Shown here: in pieces, positions 1 through 6,029 of the stretch
Layout: every line of letters begins with the position of its first letter
Numbering within the stretch: the first letter of the stretch is position 1
Source of the DNA: JAYVSZ01 sp043774925
GTDB lineage: Bacteria; Pseudomonadota; Gammaproteobacteria; Burkholderiales; Methylophilaceae
Direction of reading: 5' to 3'
Assembly: GCA_043774925.1 (NCBI GenBank)
Contig: JAYVSZ010000064.1
Span: 1 to 43,886 of the forward strand
Length of the DNA: 43,886 bases
Position numbers and translations under genes: made by a program
The notes under the pieces: generated by a model
Database searches by the model: none
What the model was told of the DNA's origin: nothing
The model's input: only the letters and a program-made list of their open reading frames with translations

Positions 1-35
1 AATTCGGTTGGGAATTGATTTCTGACTTTGCTCAT
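1..35 (-). CDS. 5' end of a divergent gene (possible IS3-type OrfA), cut by the window edge
   Basis: An ATG on the minus strand (33-35) is preceded by a good Shine-Dalgarno sequence (AAGAGGTG, complement of 41-48) at normal spacing and opens a frame that runs off the window after 11 codons, MSKVRNQFPTE. The N-terminus is reminiscent of IS3-family OrfA proteins, which often begin with a short basic stretch followed by a FxxEFK-like motif, but 11 residues are not enough to assign a family. If it is an insertion sequence, its end would lie inside or next to the following gene, which appears 5'-truncated. Confidence 0.35.
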   Translation of the reverse strand, partial: MSKVRNQFPTE

Positions 36-52
36 TTTTACACCTCTTAAAG

Positions 53-1192
53 TTGATTATAACCTCTAAGAAAGTGTTGCAGAAAACTAGACCATTACAT
101 ATTGTTATTTCTGGGTATCAAGCTTCAAGCAAACCTACTTCAGGTGCTCAGGTTAAGGTTTTTATCGATCGCCCCAACTCCAAGGTTATCTTAATTTTAT
201 CTAGTTACGAAATGATTAATTGGCAGGTAAAGTCCTCGCCATCAACCAAGATAGTAGCGATTCTAGCTTCTGACGAGCGAAATCCACGAGGTACGCAAAA
301 AGTATCTACAACTCTTAAAATTCAGGGCTACTTTCTGTATCTTCCACACCCATACGAAGTAGATAGTAGTAGCTATATAAATTTACTAGAAAAGATTAAA
401 ACCTATTTTGGTGCAAATAAAATAGATACCCTTCGTATGAGCTACTATATACCATCTCCAATTAAAATTACTTCCACCGACCTCCCAAAAAAAGAATTAA
501 CAATTCATAACCCTGATACGATTGTCTCTAGTAAAAATTTTCACTTTTCACTTCTAGGTAACAATTTTACGAAATCAGATTGGACATTGACAGGGCCAGT
601 AAAAAAAGGCTCAAACTCGAACTTCCCTGGGCAACTCATGGCGCCAACTGTAACTGGGGATAAGAACTACTTCTTGGCAGATTCAAAATTACAATATGTA
701 AATCCGATAGATCGTACTTCAGCTTCAGTTGAACTACCCGCAAGTTACCCAGAAATTTCGTGGGGAAGTGGAATAGCCTTTGATACAAAACGGAAAATTG
801 TAACTATAGTTAGTTATGGTGGCGAGGGTTATCTGTATCGATTTGATACCACTAAACAACAATGGATTGATTTTAAGTCAATGAAAAATATAGATATTCA
901 GGAAATTGTTTACGATCCAATTAAAGACCAATATGTAGGATGGACAGTTTTTGGTGACTTGGTGCAAATCTCTAATCAGGGCGATATTTTGAATACTAAA
1001 AATGTAATTCAGCTACTATCCGGTTATGGGCGTGTTTACGGGAGTCGACAACTGCCGGTTCGCCGACTAAGACTTGCAGCGAATGGCGACGATGTTGCCT
1101 TGATTGGAATAAGCAAAGGACAGGTAAAATCTATTTGGCACCATAATTTTACAAGCAATAAAACAGAATTAACTTACTGGCTAGATAAGTGA
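53..1192 (+). CDS. Hypothetical protein with beta-propeller-like C-terminal half, probably 5'-truncated
   Basis: A 379-residue frame whose first available start is a TTG at 53; an in-frame stop lies at 23-25 and there is no clear ribosome binding site. Residues 15-80 contain a beta-rich module (HIVISGYQAS, then VILILSSYEMINWQV) of a type usually found after a signal peptide in secreted bacterial proteins of unknown function; here no signal peptide is present. Residues 190-370 look like propeller blades, with repeated patterns such as SWGSGIAFD and EIVYDPIKDQYVGWT. Base composition is visibly more AT-rich than the core genes further right. The missing export signal and the odd start next to a divergent gene suggest that an insertion removed the true 5' end. 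No function can be assigned. Confidence 0.6.
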   Translation: MIITSKKVLQKTRPLHIVISGYQASSKPTSGAQVKVFIDRPNSKVILILSSYEMINWQVKSSPSTKIVAILASDERNPRGTQKVSTTLKIQGYFLYLPHPYEVDSSSYINLLEKIKTYFGANKIDTLRMSYYIPSPIKITSTDLPKKELTIHNPDTIVSSKNFHFSLLGNNFTKSDWTLTGPVKKGSNSNFPGQLMAPTVTGDKNYFLADSKLQYVNPIDRTSASVELPASYPEISWGSGIAFDTKRKIVTIVSYGGEGYLYRFDTTKQQWIDFKSMKNIDIQEIVYDPIKDQYVGWTVFGDLVQISNQGDILNTKNVIQLLSGYGRVYGSRQLPVRRLRLAANGDDVALIGISKGQVKSIWHHNFTSNKTELTYWLDK

Positions 1193-1239
1193 ATATAAAT
1201 GAATGTGGTAAGACACGATTCTGACCTAACTTATTTATA

Positions 1240-1455
1240 AAAATCAAGGATCTATCAACCCGCTGCGCATGGCGATTAGCGCGATTTCTGCCGAGTTATT
1301 CGCATTGAGTTTTTGCTTAATATTGTACAAATGCGTGCCGACGGTGCGCGGGCTTAAAAACAGGGTTTCGGCAATTTCATTGGTGGTTTTGCCTTTGGCC
1401 AGCGACATAAACACTTCAAACTCGCGCTCGCTCAATACATCGACTGGGTTTTGCG
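1240..1455 (-). pseudogene. Detached 3' copy of the neighbouring response-regulator gene (LuxR HTH domain only)
   Basis: This 216-bp segment aligns without gaps to 2166-2381, the 3' end of the response regulator gene, with nine mismatches. The encoded 68 residues, from NPVDVLSEREFEV to the stop after SGLIDP, are identical, so every coding difference is synonymous. It contains the whole NarL/LuxR helix-turn-helix but no receiver domain. Upstream the homology stops abruptly after TTTTGCG (complement), and an open frame continues a further 20 residues of unrelated sequence to an ATG at 1510. No promoter or Shine-Dalgarno sequence is evident there. It is best read as a gene fragment displaced by insertion of the BrnTA segment, although expression of a free HTH domain cannot be excluded. 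Confidence 0.85.
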
Positions 1456-1459
1456 TAGA

Positions 1460-1486
1460 AATCAATAGGGTCAGACTCCATTGATT
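1460..1486. repeat. Imperfect palindrome (AATCAAT...GGGTCAGACTCC...ATTGATT) at the homology breakpoint
   Basis: The 27-bp sequence has 13-bp arms, AATCAATAGGGTC and GACTCCATTGATT, that pair at 11 of 13 positions around a central A. Sequences of the form GGGGTCAGACCCC are familiar as REP-type palindromes associated with RAYT/IS200-like transposases in Proteobacteria; that link is from memory and unverified. It begins five bases after the end of the duplicated response-regulator segment, so it may mark the recombination point. Confidence 0.6.
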
Positions 1487-1493
1487 TTCAATG

Positions 1494-1535
1494 AATCGCC
1501 TACAACCCAATATCCATGCGGGTTTCCGGCTGATT
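1494..1535. repeat. Conserved-loop hairpin, copy 1
   Basis: The loop AATATCCATGC (1509-1519) is enclosed by AACCC (1504-1508) and GGGTT (1520-1524). Outside an internal loop, AATC-GCC (1494-1500) can pair with GGC-GATT (1528-1530, 1532-1535). The loop is identical, on one strand or the other, to copies 2, 3, 5 and 6 in this window, whereas the stem is not. It lies in the 3' flank of brnA. Confidence 0.7.
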
Positions 1536-1538
1536 GAC

Positions 1539-1820
1539 TTAATGTTTTTCTACATACTCACGCAACACGGCGTTCATTTTAGATTGCCAACCTTTACCCA
1601 TGGCTCTAAAAGCCTCAAGCACATCACCATCAAACCGAATGGTGGTAGATACTTTGCTGCTGCCAGCAGGCCTGCCGCGACGGACTAATTTAGCACCAAC
1701 ATAGGCATCGGCACGCTCAAAAAAATCACTATTAAGCTCAGGCGCATCCTCGTATTCACTGGGTTGAATGATATGGCTATTTACTTTTGCCAGATTACTT
1801 TTGATTAAGGTAGGTTTCAT
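1539..1820 (-). CDS. brnA: BrnA-family antitoxin
   Basis: A 93-residue protein beginning MKPTLIKSNLAK; an earlier in-frame ATG at 1841 would add seven residues. The C-terminal half has the BrnA signature: KVSTTIRFDGDVLEAFRAMGKGWQ followed by an arginine-rich helix ending NAVLREYVEKH, a ribbon-helix-helix DNA-binding fold. In the known BrnTA system BrnA neutralises BrnT and represses the shared promoter. The gene overlaps the 3' end of brnT on the same strand in the order toxin then antitoxin, which is the usual BrnTA order and implies translational coupling. Toxin and antitoxin together form the insert between the two response-regulator 3' ends. Confidence 0.88.
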   Translation of the reverse strand: MKPTLIKSNLAKVNSHIIQPSEYEDAPELNSDFFERADAYVGAKLVRRGRPAGSSKVSTTIRFDGDVLEAFRAMGKGWQSKMNAVLREYVEKH

Positions 1821-2073
1821 AAAGTCTATTCTCTCTTTCATTGCATTTTCTCATTGAGATAATACGGCGAACCGCGCCGCGAGGTGTCCAAACCAGCATG
1901 ACCATTTGTGTGGATAACCAGCCAATGGTGATAAATCGCTGTTCGCCATACGCCTCACGTAAATCCTCTAAAGTGTAATGCGACTCTGAAAATATCAACA
2001 CCGCATCATTAAAATCCAAACCCCTGTTAGCAAGCGTTTGAGCATGTTTTTGGCTATCAAACTCAATTAACAT
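1795..2073 (-). CDS. brnT: BrnT-family ribonuclease toxin
   Basis: A 92-residue protein of the BrnT (DUF497) family, RelE-like fold mRNA interferases that inhibit translation. Visible family features are an N-terminal FDSQKHAQTLANRGLDF segment, FITIGW, and the C-terminal RRIISMRKCNERENRLYE helix; the RISMR-type basic patch and terminal E/R-rich helix are typical. Length is normal for the family. It is first in the operon, followed by brnA with overlap. No Shine-Dalgarno sequence precedes the ATG; a promoter-like sequence ends only seven bases upstream, suggesting a leaderless message. The gene looks intact. Confidence 0.9.
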   Translation of the reverse strand: MLIEFDSQKHAQTLANRGLDFNDAVLIFSESHYTLEDLREAYGEQRFITIGWLSTQMVMLVWTPRGAVRRIISMRKCNERENRLYETYLNQK

Positions 2074-2080
2074 ATGTATT

Positions 2081-2109
2081 ATTGTAGTAACATTTATTTG
2101 TTAAATCAA
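2081..2109 (-). promoter_or_regulatory. Candidate brnTA promoter
   Basis: On the minus strand TTGATT (complement of 2104-2109) and TACAAT (complement of 2081-2086) are separated by exactly 17 bases. The predicted start falls at about 2074, directly at the brnT ATG, which agrees with the lack of a ribosome binding site. Confidence 0.45.
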
Positions 2110-2165
2110 CCATTATTTGGTATTAAAATGAACTGGTCAGACAAAACTTTAAAAAATTATTAATT

Positions 2166-2381
2166 AAAATCAAGGGTCTATCAACCCACTGCGCATGGCG
2201 ATTAGCGCAATTTCTGCCGAGTTATTGGCATTCAGTTTTTGCTTAATATTGTACAAATGCGTACCGACAGTGCGCGGGCTTAAAAACAGGGTTTCGGCAA
2301 TTTCGTTGGTGGTTTTGCCTTTGGCTAGCGACATAAACACTTCAAACTCGCGCTCGCTCAATACATCGACTGGGTTTTGCG
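2166..2381 (-). repeat. Direct repeat partner of 1240-1455 (3' end of the response-regulator gene)
   Basis: Ungapped 216-bp match to 1240-1455 with nine differences, in the same orientation. The two copies bracket the brnTA operon. A weaker match continues a few bases into the 3' flank (about 13 of 15 positions), so the homologous block includes sequence beyond the stop codon. Confidence 0.9.
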
Positions 2382-2808
2382 CGCCCGAAAGCTGCTGAAT
2401 GGCCATTTGTTGCGCCACGCTGGCCTCGATATACTTTTTGCCGCCTGCCACGGTGCGAATGGCTTTGATTAACTCTTCTGCTGCCGATCTTTTGGTTAAA
2501 TAGCCCATTGCGCCGGCATTTAAAACTCTTTTAGGATGCACGGAATCCTCATGCGCAGAAAGCACCAAAATTTTGGCGTTGCTGTCTTTAGCTAAAATAC
2601 GCTCAATCGCCTCCATGCCGCCAATGCCGGGCATGGTAATATCCATCACCACCACGTCTGGCTTGTGTTCCACATAACCTTTTATGCCTGCCTCGCCATT
2701 TTCCGCCTCGGCAATCACTCTAATTTCGCTGGCAGATTCCAACAGCATTTTAAAGCCCATGCGCACCACGGCGTGGTCGTCTACCAGCATTACGTTAATT
2801 TGGCTCAT
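2170..2808 (-). CDS. NarL/FixJ-family response regulator
   Basis: A 212-residue two-domain regulator. The receiver domain (residues 4-120) has the acidic pair D10/D11, phosphoacceptor D56 in VVVMDITMPG, the switch serine in ILVLSAHED and the lysine in YLTK. The C-terminal LuxR-type helix-turn-helix spans about 146-205 (LSEREFEVFMSLAKGKTTNEIAE and SPRTVGTHLYNIKQKL, split here). It lies 14 bp downstream of the sensor kinase gene on the same strand and is its obvious partner. Overall organisation resembles UvrY/GacA-type regulators; the target genes are not apparent. Its last 68 codons are duplicated at 1240-1455, so the present 3' end could be either the original or an imported version. Confidence 0.93.
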   Translation of the reverse strand: MSQINVMLVDDHAVVRMGFKMLLESASEIRVIAEAENGEAGIKGYVEHKPDVVVMDITMPGIGGMEAIERILAKDSNAKILVLSAHEDSVHPKRVLNAGAMGYLTKRSAAEELIKAIRTVAGGKKYIEASVAQQMAIQQLSGAQNPVDVLSEREFEVFMSLAKGKTTNEIAETLFLSPRTVGTHLYNIKQKLNANNSAEIALIAMRSGLIDP

Positions 2809-2822
2809 GCGTCTTGTCCTAT

Positions 2823-4181
2823 TTAACTTTCGTTTATTTTTATAGCTTGCGGAATATTAATATAAATTGTCGTTCCTTTTGCTGGTTCCGAAACCAAATT
2901 AAAGCTGCCATGCAGACCTTGCGCGCGTTCGCGAATGCCGAGCAGACCAAAATGGTTGGTCTGATCCACCGCGTCAATGTCCATGCCCTTACCATTATCA
3001 CTGATAGTAAGCTGCACAGCGCCTGTTTTAGTGGCTGCGAGGTCAATACTCATCTTTGTCGCGTCAGCATGTTTAATGGCATTATTCAACGATTCTTGCA
3101 CCATTCGATAAATGTTGATATTTAAAGTTTCACCTAGATTGTTTAACTCGCCGCTCAAATCGCCAGATAAATTTAAACTAATCGCCAAATTTGGTTGTTG
3201 TGTTTGCACGCCACTCACTAAATCTTTCAAAGTTTCCGCCAAGCCCAAGTCATCCAAAGCGCCTGGGCGTAACTTCTTGATTATATTATGCATTCCATCA
3301 TAAATATGATTCGCCGCGGCGACAATGGTTTGCGCGCTGGCTTCCACCTCAGGCGCTTTTTCTTTGGTTTTATTAGCAATCGCTACTGCAAAGGTTTTAA
3401 TCGCCGTTACATATTGCCCAAGCTCGTCGTGCAGCTCGCGTGCAAGGCTTCTGCGTTCGTCTTCAATATGTTTTTGAATCAGGTGCGTCAATTGACGGTT
3501 TTCTTCCAGCTCCCGCTCCGCCGCGAGCGATTCCGCCATGCGGTTTAAGCTGTGGCCGATTTTCTCAAACTCCGGCAAATCAAACTCGGGCAAGCGCGCG
3601 CTTAAATCGCCCTGCTCCATTTGGTTAATGGCTTTTAGCATGGGATGAAGCGGCTGTAGCCAATGCCCTAGCAGCCAATAAACAAGCGCGTTAAGCAGCA
3701 CAAAGAAAGCTAAACCAATCCAAAATAAGCGTTGCATCACTTCCCAGTTTTCACGAATGGCGCCCGCAGGATTAGGTTGTATCTCTAATTTTCCGAAACG
3801 GATAAAACGTGTAATTGTTTGCTCTTTTGGATCGAGCAAATTGTAAAACCATTGCGGCGGCTGGACAGCAGCGCGATACTTTGATGGCGGCGATTGATAG
3901 ATCATGTTGCCATGCATATCATACAAATAAATTTCGTTGCTACGCACATGGCCGAGCGACTCTAAAAAACGCTTCAACACGTCTTGCGTATAGCCTAATT
4001 CTGGGTTCTGTACCGAGCTTACAATCACCGTATCTAACAGCTGAGAAGTCACGCGGGTCGCGGCTTCCACGCCTTCTTGTATCGACGATTTTGCGCCTTT
4101 TATCATCACATAGCCCACCGCCAGCATGAGTAGCAGCATGAGCATGGTGATGAGTAAATTCAAACGAAAACGTAAGCTCAT
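2823..4181 (-). CDS. Membrane sensor histidine kinase, NarX/UhpB-type (HisKA_3)
   Basis: A 452-residue sensor kinase. Transmembrane helix 1 spans about residues 8-28 and helix 2 about 152-172, enclosing a periplasmic sensor domain of roughly 120 residues with no recognisable ligand motif. A HAMP linker follows (172-224), then a HisKA_3 dimerisation domain with the phosphoacceptor H251 in LARELHDELGQY, and a GHKL ATPase domain with the N-box around NNAIKHA and the G-box DNGKGMD, then FGLLGIRERA. This arrangement belongs to kinases that phosphorylate NarL-type regulators, and the cognate regulator is encoded 14 bp downstream. The ATG at 4181 has no strong ribosome binding site. The signal sensed cannot be told from sequence. 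Confidence 0.92.
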   Translation of the reverse strand: MSLRFRLNLLITMLMLLLMLAVGYVMIKGAKSSIQEGVEAATRVTSQLLDTVIVSSVQNPELGYTQDVLKRFLESLGHVRSNEIYLYDMHGNMIYQSPPSKYRAAVQPPQWFYNLLDPKEQTITRFIRFGKLEIQPNPAGAIRENWEVMQRLFWIGLAFFVLLNALVYWLLGHWLQPLHPMLKAINQMEQGDLSARLPEFDLPEFEKIGHSLNRMAESLAAERELEENRQLTHLIQKHIEDERRSLARELHDELGQYVTAIKTFAVAIANKTKEKAPEVEASAQTIVAAANHIYDGMHNIIKKLRPGALDDLGLAETLKDLVSGVQTQQPNLAISLNLSGDLSGELNNLGETLNINIYRMVQESLNNAIKHADATKMSIDLAATKTGAVQLTISDNGKGMDIDAVDQTNHFGLLGIRERAQGLHGSFNLVSEPAKGTTIYINIPQAIKINES

Positions 4182-4252
4182 TTAGATTGAAATATAGTAT
4201 TCATGTGTGTAGAGTTTAACAACTTTCCTTAAATCAACCTATACGTTAAATC

Positions 4253-4906
4253 ATGAGCCTACAAACAAGTTTAATTTGCGATGCAGCAACCGCTATCCAC
4301 GCCGCCATTATTGCGCACGAAGCGGATATTGAAGGCTTAGACCGCGCGATAGGTGACGGTGACCACTATATCAATGTAAAACGCGGCACAGAAGCGATTG
4401 CAGGCATGGTGGGCGAATTAAAAAATCTACCTCCAGACGAAGTGCTAAATAAAATCGGCACCAAATTGCTGAGTACGGTTGGCGGCGCGGCTGGGCCGTT
4501 ATTCGCCAGCTTTTTTATGGGCATGGGCAAATATACTAAAGAACATGAAGAAAAAGTGAATGAGCTGAATCATCACCTGATTGCCGCCGCGACTTTTGCC
4601 TATGGCGTGCAAAGCATGATGATGCGCGGCAAAGCCAATGTGGGCGAAAAAACCATGCTGGATGTGCTGGTGCCCGCATCCACCACGTTTACCACGGCGG
4701 CCTCACAAAATAAACCAGTGGTGGAAATTTGCCGCAGCGTGAAAAATGCGGCCGACAAAGGTTTGGAATATACGCGCGATTTGGTCGCCACCAAAGGCCG
4801 TGCAGCGGGCTTGGGCGAGCGTGCGATTGGTCATCTAGACCCTGGCGCAAAAAGCTGCCAAGTGATGATTAATGCGGTGTGCGATTTTCTTTTAAAGCCA
4901 TCCTAA
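4253..4906 (+). CDS. dhaL: Dihydroxyacetone kinase subunit DhaL
   Basis: A 217-residue all-helical nucleotide-binding subunit. The Mg-ADP/ATP site aspartates are at D30, D35 and D37 in GLDRAIGDGDH, matching Escherichia coli numbering. Other family blocks are VGGAAGPLFASFF, RGKANVGEKTMLDVLVPA and LGERAIGHLDPGAKS. With DhaK it transfers phosphate to dihydroxyacetone in the cytoplasm, feeding triose phosphate metabolism. In E. coli the bound nucleotide is re-phosphorylated by the PTS protein DhaM; no dhaM is in this window. Gene order is dhaL then dhaK, the reverse of the common order. It is divergent from the sensor kinase gene across a 71-bp gap. Confidence 0.93.
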   Translation: MSLQTSLICDAATAIHAAIIAHEADIEGLDRAIGDGDHYINVKRGTEAIAGMVGELKNLPPDEVLNKIGTKLLSTVGGAAGPLFASFFMGMGKYTKEHEEKVNELNHHLIAAATFAYGVQSMMMRGKANVGEKTMLDVLVPASTTFTTAASQNKPVVEICRSVKNAADKGLEYTRDLVATKGRAAGLGERAIGHLDPGAKSCQVMINAVCDFLLKPS

Positions 4907-4940
4907 ATAGCGAAGTCAGTACTAGGCGCAAAATGCCGAC

Positions 4941-4976
4941 GTTTACGTATTTGTAAACGAGGTGTTTTGCAACACC
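4941..4976. repeat. Two tandem small hairpins between dhaL and dhaK
   Basis: GTTTAC (4941-4946) pairs with GTAAAC (4953-4958), and GGTGTT (4961-4966) pairs with AACACC (4971-4976). There is no U-tract, so they are not a normal terminator. They occupy most of the 93-bp gap and may be part of a dispersed intergenic repeat; they could also tune the dhaL/dhaK expression ratio. Confidence 0.5.
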
Positions 4977-4999
4977 GTAATGACGAGCAAGGACAAAAA

Positions 5000-6019
5000 A
5001 TGAAGAAATTTATAAATAATGTTGAGAATATGCTGGTCGAAAGCCTTGCTGGCTTCGCCACGGCACATGCAGATTTGGTGCAATTGCACCTCGACCCCAA
5101 CTTCATCACGCGCAAAATCAAAGCGAAGAATAAAGTCGCTATTATTTCTGGCGGCGGCGCTGGGCACGAGCCGCTGCATGCGGGTTACATCGGCTTTGGC
5201 ATGTTGGATGCCGCCTGCCCAGGGCAAGTGTTCACCTCGCCCACACCCGACCAAATGCTTGCCGCAGCCGAGGTGGTGCATGCAGGCAAAGGCATTTTAT
5301 TTATCGTTAAAAATTACGCTGGCGATGTGATGAATTTTGAAATGGCGGCAGAAATGCTGGCGTTTGCCGATGATTTGCAAATAGAAAGCGCCACCGTATT
5401 AACTTCTGACGACTGCGCGGTGATTAACAGCACCTACACCACGGGCCGTCGCGGCGTTGCTGGCACTGTGATTGTAGAAAAATGCGTCGGCAGTTTGGCT
5501 GAATCAGGTGCGGATTTAGCGGCTTGTAAAAAATTCGGCGACAAAATAAATGCTCGCACAGCCAGCATCGGCGTGGCTTTGACGAGCTGTACCGTACCCG
5601 CAGCAGGTCGCGCTACGTTTGATATTTCCGATGTCGAGATTGAAATGGGCGTCGGCATTCACGGCGAACCAGGCCGTAGGCGCGAAGCCATGCGAGAGGC
5701 GGATGCTATTGTTAAAGACATGGTGGATGCGATTTTGACTGACTTAGCCACTCGACCAACCATGCAGAAAAATCAAGAAATATTATTACTAGTCAATGGG
5801 TTAGGTGCAACGCCGCTGATGGAGCTATATTTAATCTACAACAGCGCCGCCAATTTACTCAAACAGCATGACTTACAAATCGTGCGCTCGCTTGTCGGCA
5901 ATTACACCACCGCGATTGATATGGCAGGCGCATCGATTACGGTTTGTTTACTGGATGAAGAAATTAAAACGCATTGGGATGCACCAGTACATTCGGCTGG
6001 TTTACGCTGGGGTGTTTAG
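5000..6019 (+). CDS. dhaK: Dihydroxyacetone kinase subunit DhaK
   Basis: A 339-residue protein starting MKKFINNVEN. The ATG at 5000 is chosen over an upstream one (4967) because AAGGA lies at 4989-4993 and because it places the catalytic residues exactly at canonical numbers: H56 in GGGAGHEP, D109 in YAGDVMNF and H221 in GVGIHGEPG, the histidine that binds dihydroxyacetone covalently as a hemiaminal. It is the substrate-binding half of the kinase, partnered by DhaL encoded 93 bp upstream. The protein is full length. It converges on glnE with only 10 bp between the stop codons. Confidence 0.95.
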   Translation: MKKFINNVENMLVESLAGFATAHADLVQLHLDPNFITRKIKAKNKVAIISGGGAGHEPLHAGYIGFGMLDAACPGQVFTSPTPDQMLAAAEVVHAGKGILFIVKNYAGDVMNFEMAAEMLAFADDLQIESATVLTSDDCAVINSTYTTGRRGVAGTVIVEKCVGSLAESGADLAACKKFGDKINARTASIGVALTSCTVPAAGRATFDISDVEIEMGVGIHGEPGRRREAMREADAIVKDMVDAILTDLATRPTMQKNQEILLLVNGLGATPLMELYLIYNSAANLLKQHDLQIVRSLVGNYTTAIDMAGASITVCLLDEEIKTHWDAPVHSAGLRWGV

Positions 6020-6029
6020 GATGGCACGT

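Noticed and set aside
1244..1510. An 88-residue reading frame that could be taken as a small stand-alone LuxR-type regulator gene
   Set aside because: It is a fragment identical in protein sequence to the end of the adjacent response regulator, with unrelated N-terminal residues and no ribosome binding site or promoter, so it is reported as a gene remnant.
2814..4129. Several long open frames on the plus strand opposite the sensor kinase gene
   Set aside because: They are antisense shadows of a well-supported gene and show no recognisable protein features.
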